Translations under genes and position numbers: made by a program
In this document: piece after piece, positions 1 to 6,835 of the stretch
Position numbering within the stretch: position 1 is the first letter of the stretch
Layout of the letters: each line of letters begins with the position of its first letter
Origin: Blautia sp.
Lineage (GTDB): Bacteria; Bacillota; Clostridia; Lachnospirales; Lachnospiraceae
Reading direction: 5' to 3'
Length of the DNA: 64,000 nt
Assembly (NCBI GenBank): GCA_017463155.1
Contig: JAFTPT010000021.1
Location: forward strand, 1 to 64,000
The notes under the pieces: generated by a model
The model's input: the letters and a program-made list of their open reading frames with translations, nothing else
The model's database searches: none
What the model was told of the DNA's origin: nothing

Positions 1-139
1 AAGACTGATACAGAGCGGCTTCTATGATTTGGCCACAGCGTACCAGTCGGTGCACGTCAACTATTGAAAGCGCCGTATACGAGAACCGTACGTACGGTGC
101 TGTGAGAGGACGGGGGGTAATCACCCCCTCCTACTCGAT
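1..139 (+). mobile_element. Group II intron, 3' end (domains V and VI)
   Basis: The window opens inside a group II intron. Domain V is visible at about 70-101: the arms GCGCCGTA and TACGGTGC enclose a two-base bulge and a short UACG/CGUA stem. Domain VI (about 105-139) is a GGGGG/CCCCC hairpin followed by CCTACTCGAT, the usual branch-site and 3' splice region. The first catalytic triad position reads CGC rather than AGC, as in some bacterial classes such as IIC. The 5' part lies outside the window. The exon resumes near 140, only about 25 bases before the ribosome site of the fumarate hydratase gene. Confidence 0.85.
2..67 (+). CDS. Group II intron reverse transcriptase/maturase, C-terminal end (partial)
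   Basis: Frame 2 is open from the window edge and encodes 21 residues ending HVNY before TGA at 65-67, immediately before intron domain V. That position fits the C-terminus of an intron-encoded protein, whose ORF sits in domain IV. Only the tail is seen, so the reverse transcriptase, maturase and endonuclease domains cannot be checked. Identification rests mainly on its placement before domain V. Confidence 0.6.
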   Translation, partial: RLIQSGFYDLATAYQSVHVNY

Positions 140-175
140 CATGTGTCTTATGGAAAGGAAGAAAAGGAGGAGACT

Positions 176-1018
176 ATGCGGGAACTGGATGTGAAGGTGA
201 TCACACAGACCGTGGCCAGACTCTGCATCGAAGCCAATGAACGGCTGCCGGAGGATGTAAAAGCAGCGATCCAAAGCTGCAGGGCGTGCGAGGACGGACA
301 GATCGCCTGCGGGGTGCTTGACGATATCATTGAAAACTACGGGATCGCACAGAAGGAGGCCGTACCGATCTGCCAGGATACGGGCATGGCCTGTGTGTTT
401 CTGGAGATCGGGCAGGATGTCCATCTGACCGGCGGGGATCTTGCCACAGCGGTGGATGAGGGCGTCCGGCGCGGCTATGAGGAGGGGTATCTTCGGAAAT
501 CCGTCGTCAGGGATCCCGTCCGCCGCGGAAACACGGGCGACAATACCCCGGCCATGCTCTACACGGAGATCGTCCCCGGGGAACAGGTGCGGGTCACAGT
601 CGGTCCGAAAGGCTTTGGAAGCGAGAACATGAGCGCGATCCGGATGTTCAAACCCTCGGCCGGACTTGAGGGGATCAAGGAATTCATCCTGGAGACCGTG
701 GAAAAGGCCGGCCCGAATCCCTGCCCGCCCATGGTCGTGGGCGTCGGGATCGGCGGCACCTTTGACAAGGCGGCGCTCCTGTCCAAAAAGGCACTGATGC
801 GCCCGGTGGACTCGCATCATCCGGATCCGTTCTACGCGGAGCTGGAGGATGAAATGCTGGAAAAGATCAACCGGCTCGGGATCGGTCCCCAGGGCTTTGG
901 CGGAAGGACGACCGCGCTCGGCGTGAATATCGAGACACTGCCGACCCACATCGCGGGCATGCCCTGCGCGATCAACATCAGCTGCCATGTGACCAGGCAT
1001 AAGACGGAGGTGATCTAG
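176..1018 (+). CDS. Fumarate hydratase, Fe-S class I, alpha subunit
   Basis: 280-residue protein of the two-subunit, [4Fe-4S]-dependent fumarase/L-tartrate dehydratase family, catalysing reversible hydration of fumarate to malate in the cytosol. Visible family features are the CQDTGM segment with a candidate cluster cysteine, the GxGxGGTFDKAALL region, and a C-terminal ISCHVTRH segment with another cysteine. The frame is open from 143, but ATG at 176 sits behind AAGGAGGA, so that start is chosen. The beta subunit follows two bases after the stop. Tartrate dehydratase is the main alternative. The gene begins 37 bases after the end of a group II intron, so its original promoter may lie beyond the intron. 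Confidence 0.9.
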   Translation: MRELDVKVITQTVARLCIEANERLPEDVKAAIQSCRACEDGQIACGVLDDIIENYGIAQKEAVPICQDTGMACVFLEIGQDVHLTGGDLATAVDEGVRRGYEEGYLRKSVVRDPVRRGNTGDNTPAMLYTEIVPGEQVRVTVGPKGFGSENMSAIRMFKPSAGLEGIKEFILETVEKAGPNPCPPMVVGVGIGGTFDKAALLSKKALMRPVDSHHPDPFYAELEDEMLEKINRLGIGPQGFGGRTTALGVNIETLPTHIAGMPCAINISCHVTRHKTEVI

Positions 1019-1020
1019 GA

Positions 1021-1581
1021 ATGGAACGGAAAATCACATTGCCGCTTACAAAGGAGCTTGCCAGAAGCCTTCGCGCAGGCGACCGGGTGCTTCTGACCGG
1101 GACCGTCTATACGTCGAGGGATGCCGGGCACAAACGGATGTGCGAAGCACTCGCAAAGGGGGAGAAGCTGCCCTTTGATCCCATGGACGCCACGATCTAC
1201 TATGTCGGTCCCAGCCCGGCAAAACCGGGACAGGTGATCGGCTCGGCCGGCCCAACCACCAGCGGACGGATGGATGCCTACGCGCCGGCCATGATGGCCG
1301 CGGGCGCCCGGGGAATGATCGGGAAGGGCGAACGGCTTCCCGAAGTGGTCGAGGCGATGAAGAAATACAGCGGCGTCTACTTCGGCGCGATCGGAGGAGC
1401 GGGAGCGCTCCTCGCGAAATGCATCAAAAAGGCGGAACTGATCGCCTATGAGGATCTGGGCGCGGAAGCCCTGCGGAAGCTTTACGTGGAGGACATGCCC
1501 CTGTTCGTGATCATCGACTGTGAAGGAAACAATCTGTACGAGACCGGAAGACGGGAATATCTGCATACGAAAAAACAATAA
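1021..1581 (+). CDS. Fumarate hydratase, Fe-S class I, beta subunit
   Basis: 186-residue partner of the upstream alpha subunit, matching the C-terminal swivel domain of single-chain class I fumarases. Typical features are the GDRVLLTG start of the domain, the TSRDAGHKRM segment and the GPTTSGRMD stretch that contributes to substrate binding. The ATG follows TAGGA directly after the alpha stop, so the two are co-transcribed and probably translationally coupled. As with the alpha subunit, sequence inspection does not separate fumarase from tartrate dehydratase. Confidence 0.9.
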   Translation: MERKITLPLTKELARSLRAGDRVLLTGTVYTSRDAGHKRMCEALAKGEKLPFDPMDATIYYVGPSPAKPGQVIGSAGPTTSGRMDAYAPAMMAAGARGMIGKGERLPEVVEAMKKYSGVYFGAIGGAGALLAKCIKKAELIAYEDLGAEALRKLYVEDMPLFVIIDCEGNNLYETGRREYLHTKKQ

Positions 1582-1606
1582 AAACAAAAAAAAGACGGAT
1601 TACCCA

Positions 1607-1635
1607 TTGACAACTATTTATAGTGGTGCTAGTAT
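1607..1635 (+). promoter_or_regulatory. Sigma-A-type promoter for the cobalamin riboswitch
   Basis: TTGACA (1607-1612), a 17-base spacer and TAGTAT (1630-1635), placing a start near 1642 just before the riboswitch. The -10 box overlaps the left arm of a 10-bp inverted repeat (1634-1681). Confidence 0.7.
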
Positions 1636-1681
1636 ATGGTCAGTATAATTCCATAGTGAACGTATGGAGTGCTGACCATAT
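1634..1681. repeat. Inverted repeat overlapping -10 and start region of the riboswitch promoter
   Basis: ATATGGTCAG at 1634-1643 is perfectly complementary to CTGACCATAT at 1672-1681, with an inner CCAT/ATGG pair. It overlaps the -10 element and the expected start, so it could be a two-site operator or an extended 5' hairpin. The role is inferred from position only. Confidence 0.55.
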
Positions 1682-1870
1682 TTTATGTGTCAGAAAAGGG
1701 AATCAGGTGCAAAACCTGAGCGATCCGGTCACTGTAACAGAGGAGCGAACCTCAATATCCCATTGTGCCAAGCATGAGAAGGGGAGGTAAGCGTTGATCC
1801 TGGAGCCAGGAAACCTGCTTCATATGGCGAGGTTAAACTTCCGTGTAAAGTGTAACGACCAATTCAGGAG
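1682..1870 (+). ncRNA. Cobalamin (B12) riboswitch
   Basis: Conserved elements of the cobalamin aptamer appear in order: GGGAA, GGTGCAAAACC, a CACTGTAACAG core segment, and the B12 box AGCCAGGAAACCTGC at 1804-1818. A CAGGAG/CTCCTG hairpin and a Rho-independent terminator (1893-1919) follow, so the expression platform is probably transcriptional attenuation. The riboswitch precedes a 95-residue Cys-rich protein gene, with a second terminator in between. The B12-dependent microcompartment locus starts 1.6 kb further on, beyond a minus-strand gene. Confidence 0.9.
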
Positions 1871-1892
1871 AATTCCGCAGCTCCTGGACGTT

Positions 1893-1919
1893 GTCCGCTT
1901 TCACGAGCGGGCATTTTTT
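1893..1919 (+). terminator. Riboswitch terminator
   Basis: CCGCT and AGCGG form a stem with a short loop, followed by GGCATTTTTT. Its place directly after the aptamer suggests the switchable terminator of the B12 riboswitch. Confidence 0.75.
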
Positions 1920-2081
1920 ATGGAATAAACATACGTAGTATGTGATCGCCTGTTCATTTAGAATTATACGTGATTAAATGGCAGGCGATTCTGTTTCGGA
2001 TTATTCGTTCCCTCCGCGCACTCATGAACGAATCAATATCTACCCCGAAACAGGTCGCCCCCTCTTTTTTTACGAAAAAAC
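1920..2081. other. Gene-free leader between two terminators
   Basis: No convincing gene. It holds a small palindrome (CATAC/GTATG near 1931-1943) and a long imperfect inverted repeat at 1945-1989, with ATCGCCTG pairing with CAGGCGAT and an inner CATTTA/TAAATG. It probably forms part of the leader between the riboswitch and the Cys-rich gene. Confidence 0.45.
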
Positions 2082-2112
2082 AGCCGGCTCGTACAGCCGG
2101 CTTTCATTATTT
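2082..2112 (+). terminator. Second terminator-like hairpin before the Cys-rich gene
   Basis: AGCCGGCT, loop CGTAC, AGCCGGCT, then TTCATTATTTATT. A strong 8-bp stem with a T-rich tail, lying 48 bases upstream of the next start codon. Confidence 0.6.
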
Positions 2113-2159
2113 ATTAACGGAATCAGTAACGTAGTTGATACCGAAAAAGGAGGTCAGTT

Positions 2160-2447
2160 ATGGAAAGACCCGAATGGGAAGGAAAACACTACTCGTACTT
2201 CAGCAACCGGGAATGTGAGTATTTCCCGTGCCATGAAGGAGCGTCCCCGGACGATTTCAACTGCCTTTTCTGCTATTGTCCACTGTATGCGCTGGGGCAT
2301 GACTGCGGCGGGAACTTCACCTACACCGAGAACGGGATCAAGAACTGCACCGGGTGCATGGTCCCCCACAGGCGCAGGAACTACGGCTATGTGACCGGAA
2401 AATTCCGGGAGCTGGCGGACCGGATCGCGAAGGCGGAAAAGAACTGA
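2160..2447 (+). CDS. Cysteine-rich small domain protein
   Basis: 95-residue protein with paired cysteines in short spacings (CEYFPC, CLFCYCPL, DCGG, NCTGCMVPH), matching the cysteine-rich small domain family (zf-like, PF04071 type), which is probably metal-binding. ATG follows AAAGGAGGTCAGTT. It is the first gene after a cobalamin riboswitch, which fits a role in cobalamin metabolism or salvage, but nothing in the sequence identifies a reaction. It ends four bases before the convergent PHP gene, with no terminator between them. Confidence 0.8.
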   Translation: MERPEWEGKHYSYFSNRECEYFPCHEGASPDDFNCLFCYCPLYALGHDCGGNFTYTENGIKNCTGCMVPHRRRNYGYVTGKFRELADRIAKAEKN

Positions 2448-2451
2448 GCGA

Positions 2452-3165
2452 TTACCGGGTCATGAGGAAGGCCCGCAGGCGCGGCAGCTGGTTGTTCAGG
2501 ATCTCTGATTCAGGAAAAAGAGCCTGATGGACAAACTCCGCCGCACAGGTGAAATCGCCCACATGTTCCGGACCATGACTGTCGCTGGACAGTACGATGG
2601 GCAGACCGTGGGAGGCAGAGACGCGTAGGATCTCCAGGCAGTTTGCCCTTGTATCTCCGCGGTATCCGTAGGGCGCAAGAGAAGCTTCATTGATCTCAAA
2701 GATCACGTTGTGCTCCTTCGCGGCGGCGGCCAGTTCATCGTAATCGACGGGAAAGGCCGGGCTGTCACAATGCCCGAGGATCCGGACAGCCGGATGCTGC
2801 ATGGCCCTGATATAAGCCTGTGTGTTTTCCACTGCCGTTCCCGACGTATAATTCTGCCGGTGCATGCTGACGATCGCGTAGTCAAGCCGGGAGAGCAGAG
2901 GGTCCGCGAGATCCACATGTCCGTCCACGTCCAGAATATTCAATTCTACTCCGTACAGGAGATCCACATCAAAACGCCTGCGCGGCGAATAAAGAAGACT
3001 GCGGAAATACGAGGCCGTGCCGGCGGCAAGAGTCGCAGGCCCGTGATCCGTGATCCCGAGAAGCTTAAGGCCTTTTCGGGAAGCCTCCTTTGCCATGGCC
3101 GTGATGGTACTCATGGTACCGTGCCCGCTGGCGATCGAGTGTGTGTGCATATCTGAAACATACAT
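2452..3165 (-). CDS. PHP-domain metal-dependent phosphatase/hydrolase (YcdX-like)
   Basis: 237-residue PHP-superfamily protein. Metal ligands are visible as DMHTHS near the N-terminus, GITDHGP, a GVELNI segment, GHCDSP and SSDSHGPEHVG near the C-terminus, the pattern of the YcdX/histidinol-phosphatase-like branch. The first ATG in frame (3183) lacks a ribosome site. The ATG at 3165 has GAGGA upstream and is preferred. The substrate is unknown. It is transcribed towards the Cys-rich gene and divergently from the microcompartment locus. Confidence 0.85.
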   Translation of the reverse strand: MYVSDMHTHSIASGHGTMSTITAMAKEASRKGLKLLGITDHGPATLAAGTASYFRSLLYSPRRRFDVDLLYGVELNILDVDGHVDLADPLLSRLDYAIVSMHRQNYTSGTAVENTQAYIRAMQHPAVRILGHCDSPAFPVDYDELAAAAKEHNVIFEINEASLAPYGYRGDTRANCLEILRVSASHGLPIVLSSDSHGPEHVGDFTCAAEFVHQALFPESEILNNQLPRLRAFLMTR

Positions 3166-3200
3166 GATCGTGATCCTCAACATTTTACTCGCATGATTAC

Positions 3201-3232
3201 GGATTGCTCCGCCCTCCGGACTCTCGCAATCC
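3201..3232. repeat. Hairpin in the leader of the PHP gene
   Basis: GGATTGC (3201-3207) pairs with GCAATCC (3226-3232) in the predicted 5' leader of the minus-strand PHP gene. Function unknown. Confidence 0.4.
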
Positions 3233-3284
3233 TTCTCTCCATTCGCAGATCGTGTTGCTGACGCTCTCCGCTCCGGTCGGCGCT

Positions 3285-3308
3285 GTAATCAAAGTATGAC
3301 ATGATTAC
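3285..3308. promoter_or_regulatory. Candidate operator GTAATCA-N10-TGATTAC
   Basis: Perfect 7-bp inverted repeat (3285-3291 and 3302-3308) spanning the -10 box of the PHP gene promoter, where a bound dimer would block RNA polymerase. The cognate regulator is unknown. Confidence 0.45.
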
Positions 3309-3321
3309 AATATCTTGTCAA
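3293..3321 (-). promoter_or_regulatory. Promoter of the PHP gene
   Basis: Read on the minus strand: TTGACA (3321-3316), 17-base spacer, CATACT (3298-3293). It leaves a leader of about 120 bases before the chosen start at 3165. Confidence 0.6.
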
Positions 3322-3330
3322 GCGGACAGC

Positions 3331-3346
3331 TGTGACAAAAATCACA
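3331..3346. promoter_or_regulatory. Crp/Fnr-like palindrome TGTGA-N6-TCACA
   Basis: TGTGACAAAAATCACA matches the Crp/Fnr-family consensus exactly. It lies about 52 bases upstream of the predicted PHP gene start and about 155 bases upstream of the microcompartment promoter, in the divergent region. The remaining gap to 3459 shows no gene. Confidence 0.45.
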
Positions 3347-3459
3347 CAATCATCACAAAACCACATCTGATACGCTATTATCTCTCCCTATCCTTCACAA
3401 AACAACAAAAATGATTCAAAAACTGCGTGAAAAAACCGCCTCCGGGATGTTGCTTCCTG

Positions 3460-3488
3460 TTGACATGCCATAGGACTTCGATTATACT
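3460..3488 (+). promoter_or_regulatory. Main promoter of the microcompartment locus
   Basis: TTGACA (3460-3465), exactly 17 bases, TATACT (3483-3488), about 100 bases before the first shell gene. A near-consensus vegetative promoter, so control is probably negative or by an activator further upstream. Confidence 0.75.
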
Positions 3489-3589
3489 TGGTGTAGTATG
3501 CCTGTACTATATATAGTGTCCGCTATTGCAGGAGCCTTTCTGCACGGCGTGCTTTCTGCAGGCATTTTCGGAACAGGAGGTTTTGCATC

Positions 3590-3967
3590 ATGGCATATAC
3601 AGACACGCTCTCTCCGGATGTCAAGCAGAGGATCATCCAGGAACTGGTACCCGGGAAGCAGATCTCCCTTGCCCATATCATCGCCAATCCGGATCCCATC
3701 CTGTACAAAAAACTCGGCCTGGATCCGGCTGTTGAGTATTCGCGGTCCGCGATCGGGATCCTGACTATCAGCCCGGCCGAGACAGCCATCATCATGGGGG
3801 ACATCGCCATCAAGGCTTCGGGCGTGGAACTGGGGTTTGTGGACCGTTTCAGCGGAAGCCTGATCATCATGGGCACCGTATCCGAGGTGGAGGCCGCCGT
3901 GACGGCGATCCTGGCCTATGTGAGCGAGAAGCTTGGATTTTCGGTCTGCGGTGTCACCAGGACCTGA
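3590..3967 (+). CDS. pduU: BMC shell protein, PduU/EutS type
   Basis: 125-residue single-domain shell protein of the circularly permuted BMC class. An N-terminal extension of about 30 residues (the region that forms the beta-barrel cap in PduU/EutS) precedes the BMC fold, which includes GILTISPAETA and the FSGSLIIMG strand. Such hexamers occupy facets of the polyhedral shell, and PduU is reported to contact PduV. ATG at 3590 follows ACAGGAGG. First gene of the locus, with the PduV/EutP homologue six bases downstream. Confidence 0.88.
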   Translation: MAYTDTLSPDVKQRIIQELVPGKQISLAHIIANPDPILYKKLGLDPAVEYSRSAIGILTISPAETAIIMGDIAIKASGVELGFVDRFSGSLIIMGTVSEVEAAVTAILAYVSEKLGFSVCGVTRT

Positions 3968-3973
3968 CCGCCC

Positions 3974-4498
3974 ATGAAGAAGATCGTTTTTATGGGCCGC
4001 AGCGAAGCCGGCAAGACAACGCTCACGCAGGCGATGCGGGGAGAGAAGATCCATTATCACAAAACCCAGTACATCAACAATTTTGACGTGATCATCGACA
4101 CGCCGGGCGAGTACGCACAGAACAAATGGCTGGCACATGCGCTGGCTCTGTACACGTATGAGGCGGACATCGTCGGACTGCTGGTGGCTTCCACCGAGCC
4201 CTACTGCCTGTTTCCGCCCTGCTGTACCAGCACCTGCAACCGGGAGGTGGTGGGTGTGGTCACCAAGATCCATGAACCGGACGGCGATCCGGAGAGGGCG
4301 GCCGGATGGCTCCGCCTGGCGGGCTGCCGGAAGATCTTTTTTGTGGATTCCAGGACGCAGGAAGGAGTTCCGGAGATCCTGGAATATCTCCGCGAGGAGG
4401 GCGATGTGATGCCCTGGGAAAAGGAAAAATCGGAAACCGGACAAAAAACAACACAAGAAACACCAGGAAAACAACAAAAAACAACACATATACGTTGA
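3974..4498 (+). CDS. pduV: EutP/PduV family P-loop protein
   Basis: 174 residues with a Walker A motif at residues 8-15 (GRSEAGKT), a DTPGEY switch-like segment near residue 45 and a VTKI stretch in place of the usual NKxD. A cysteine cluster (CLFPPCCTSTC) lies mid-protein. PduV is associated with compartments in Salmonella, and EutP has been reported to act as an acetate kinase there. No propionate kinase gene is seen in this locus, so a kinase role is conceivable but inferred. The C-terminal 30 residues are polar, Lys/Thr/Gln-rich and probably disordered. The stop codon overlaps the -35 box of the next promoter. Confidence 0.85.
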   Translation: MKKIVFMGRSEAGKTTLTQAMRGEKIHYHKTQYINNFDVIIDTPGEYAQNKWLAHALALYTYEADIVGLLVASTEPYCLFPPCCTSTCNREVVGVVTKIHEPDGDPERAAGWLRLAGCRKIFFVDSRTQEGVPEILEYLREEGDVMPWEKEKSETGQKTTQETPGKQQKTTHIR

Positions 4499-4523
4499 CT
4501 TTTCCTGTGGGATGCGGTAAAAT
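4495..4523 (+). promoter_or_regulatory. Internal promoter before the aldolase gene
   Basis: TTGACT (4495-4500), 17 bases, TAAAAT (4518-4523). It overlaps the pduV stop codon and lies about 65 bases before the aldolase start, so core enzyme genes could be made separately from pduUV. Confidence 0.65.
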
Positions 4524-4588
4524 CGCATCAGAAACAAAAAGAAACCAACAAAGTGTAAAAACCAAATGCGCTTAAGGAGGAAGAAAGC

Positions 4589-5395
4589 ATGGTAAACGAA
4601 TTTGAAATCAAAAAACAGATCTGCGAAATCGGAAAGCGTATCTACAACCGCAACATGGTTGCGGCCAATGACGGAAACATCTCCGTAAAGCTGAACGATA
4701 ACGAGTTTCTGTGCACTCCGACCGGTGTTTCCAAGGGCTTCATGACCCCGGAATACATCTGTAAGGTCGACGCGCAGGGCAACGTGATCCAGGCGAATCC
4801 GGGATTCCGTCCGTCATCCGAGATCAAGATGCACATGAGAGTCTACGCCAAGAGACCGGATGTAGGTTCTGTTGTACATGCTCATCCGGTTTATGCGACC
4901 AGCTTTGCCATCGCCGGCATTCCGCTGACCCAGCCCATCATGCCGGAAGCTGTCATCGCCCTCGGATGTGTGCCGATCGCTCCCTACGGAACTCCGTCCA
5001 CCAACGAGATCCCGGACGCTGTCGAGCCCTATCTGGAGCACTTTGACGCAGTCCTTCTTGAGAGCCACGGTGCACTGACCTGGTCCACGGACCTGCTTGC
5101 CGCATACATGAAGATGGAATCCGTTGAATTCTATGCACAGCTTCTGTATCAGTCCAAGGTTCTCGGCGGACCGAAGGAATTCGACAAGGCACAGGTGCAG
5201 AGACTGTATCAGATCCGCCGCCAGATGGGCCTTCCGGGCAAGCATCCGGCAAACCTCTGCCAGAACAAGGATGGCATGAACTGCCACAACTGCGGCGGCA
5301 GCTGCTCCGAAGCTCCGGCGGCAGGCACGAACGATGCTGATCTGGTCGCGAACATCACCAGACAGGTCATGGCACAGCTTGGCCTTTCCAAATAA
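4589..5395 (+). CDS. Class II aldolase (fuculose/rhamnulose-1-phosphate type) with C-terminal encapsulation peptide
   Basis: 268-residue zinc aldolase that should split a 6-deoxyketose 1-phosphate into dihydroxyacetone phosphate and lactaldehyde inside the compartment. The catalytic set is visible: SSE (E78), HAHP (H97, H99) and ESHG (H160). The domain ends near residue 218. It is followed by a short Cys-rich linker (C224, C232, C235, C239), an Ala/Gly/Pro spacer, and an amphipathic helix at residues 249-268 (ADLVANITRQVMAQLGL) that looks like an encapsulation peptide. Such tailed aldolases are known from the fucose/rhamnose compartment of Clostridium phytofermentans. Substrate (fuculose or rhamnulose phosphate) is not decided by the sequence. 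The start follows AAGGAGGAAGAAAGC. Confidence 0.88.
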   Translation: MVNEFEIKKQICEIGKRIYNRNMVAANDGNISVKLNDNEFLCTPTGVSKGFMTPEYICKVDAQGNVIQANPGFRPSSEIKMHMRVYAKRPDVGSVVHAHPVYATSFAIAGIPLTQPIMPEAVIALGCVPIAPYGTPSTNEIPDAVEPYLEHFDAVLLESHGALTWSTDLLAAYMKMESVEFYAQLLYQSKVLGGPKEFDKAQVQRLYQIRRQMGLPGKHPANLCQNKDGMNCHNCGGSCSEAPAAGTNDADLVANITRQVMAQLGLSK

Positions 5396-5432
5396 GGCTG
5401 GTTAAAATACAACAATCAGGAGGTCAGTTTTC

Positions 5433-6821
5433 ATGCCAATCAGTGAAAACATGGTACAGGAAATTGTACAGGAAGTTATGGCAAAAATGCAGATAGCTGA
5501 CGGTTCCTCCGGCAAGCACGGGATCTTCAAGGACATGAACGACGCCGTTGAGGCCGCCAAGAAGGCCGATGAGGTCGTCCGCAGGATGTCCATGGACCAG
5601 AGAGAAAAGATCATCACCTGCATTCGTAAAAAGATCAGGGAGAACGCCGAGATCATGGCCCGCATGGGCGTGGACGAGACCGGTATGGGCAATGTGGGAG
5701 ACAAGATCCTGAAGCACATTCTGGTGGCGGACAAGACGCCGGGCACCGAGGATATCACGACGCAGGCCTGGTCCGGAGACAGAGGGCTTACGCTGGTGGA
5801 GATGGGACCGTTCGGCGTGATCGGCGCGATCACTCCCTGCACCAACCCCAGTGAGACGGTGCTCTGCAACACCATCGGCATGCTGGCCGGCGGCAACACG
5901 GTCGTGTTCAATCCGCATCCGGCCGCGATCAAGACGTCGATCTTCGCGATCAATCTGCTGAACGAGGCTTCTCTCGAGGCCGGCGGCCCCGACAACATCG
6001 CCTGTACGGTGGAGGAACCCACCATGGAGACCAGCGCGATCATGATGAAGCACAAGGACATTCCCCTGATCGCCGCGACCGGCGGTCCGGGCGTGGTGAC
6101 GGCGGTTCTTTCCTCCGGCAAGAGAGGCATCGGCGCGGGCGCGGGCAATCCCCCGGCACTGGTCGATGAGACGGCGGACGTGCGAAAGGCCGCGCAGGAC
6201 ATCGTCAACGGATGTACCTTTGACAACAATCTTCCCTGCATCGCCGAGAAGGAGATCGTGGCTGTTTCCTCGATCTGCGATGAGCTGATGCATTATCTGC
6301 TCACGGAGAACGACTGCTATCTGGCGTCCAAGGAGGAACAGGATAAGCTGACGGAGGTCGTCCTGAAGGGCGGCAAGCTGAACAGAAAGTGCGTGGGACG
6401 CGACGCGAAGACGCTTCTTTCCATGATCGGCGTCAACGCACCGGCAAACATCCGCTGCATCGTTTTTGAAGGGCCCAAGGAGCATCCGCTGATCACGGAA
6501 GAGCTGATGATGCCCATTCTCGGTGTGGTCCGGGCGAAGGATTTTGATGATGCTGTCGAACAGGCTGTCTGGCTTGAGCACGGCAACCGTCATTCCGCTC
6601 ATATCCACTCCAAGAACATTGATAATATTACCAAATATGCAAAGGCCATCGACACGGCGATCCTGGTCAAGAATGCCCCGTCCTATGCGGCTCTTGGCTT
6701 TGGCGGAGAAGGTTTCCCGACCTTCACGATCGCGAGCCGTACCGGTGAGGGCCTGACAAGCGCATCGACCTTCACCAAGAGAAGACGCTGCGTCATGTCG
6801 GACAGCCTGTGCATTCGCTGA
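5433..6821 (+). CDS. pduP: CoA-acylating propionaldehyde dehydrogenase (PduP-like)
   Basis: 462-residue aldehyde dehydrogenase of the PduP/EutE family, converting propionaldehyde, CoA and NAD+ to propionyl-CoA and NADH in the lumen. The N-terminus is an encapsulation peptide (SENMVQEIVQEVMAKMQ, residues 4-20), then a Gly/Ser linker. The ALDH core shows the ITPCTNPSET segment and the catalytic cysteine C269 in FDNNLPC, a PduP/EutE signature. ATG follows AGGAGG. It lies between the aldolase and the zinc alcohol dehydrogenase, all three bearing targeting peptides. Confidence 0.92.
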   Translation: MPISENMVQEIVQEVMAKMQIADGSSGKHGIFKDMNDAVEAAKKADEVVRRMSMDQREKIITCIRKKIRENAEIMARMGVDETGMGNVGDKILKHILVADKTPGTEDITTQAWSGDRGLTLVEMGPFGVIGAITPCTNPSETVLCNTIGMLAGGNTVVFNPHPAAIKTSIFAINLLNEASLEAGGPDNIACTVEEPTMETSAIMMKHKDIPLIAATGGPGVVTAVLSSGKRGIGAGAGNPPALVDETADVRKAAQDIVNGCTFDNNLPCIAEKEIVAVSSICDELMHYLLTENDCYLASKEEQDKLTEVVLKGGKLNRKCVGRDAKTLLSMIGVNAPANIRCIVFEGPKEHPLITEELMMPILGVVRAKDFDDAVEQAVWLEHGNRHSAHIHSKNIDNITKYAKAIDTAILVKNAPSYAALGFGGEGFPTFTIASRTGEGLTSASTFTKRRRCVMSDSLCIR

Positions 6822-6835
6822 GGAGGAGACAGAGC

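Noticed and set aside
1978..2394. 138-residue open frame upstream of and overlapping the Cys-rich gene
   Set aside because: It crosses a terminator hairpin, overlaps the real gene in another frame, and has no ribosome site.
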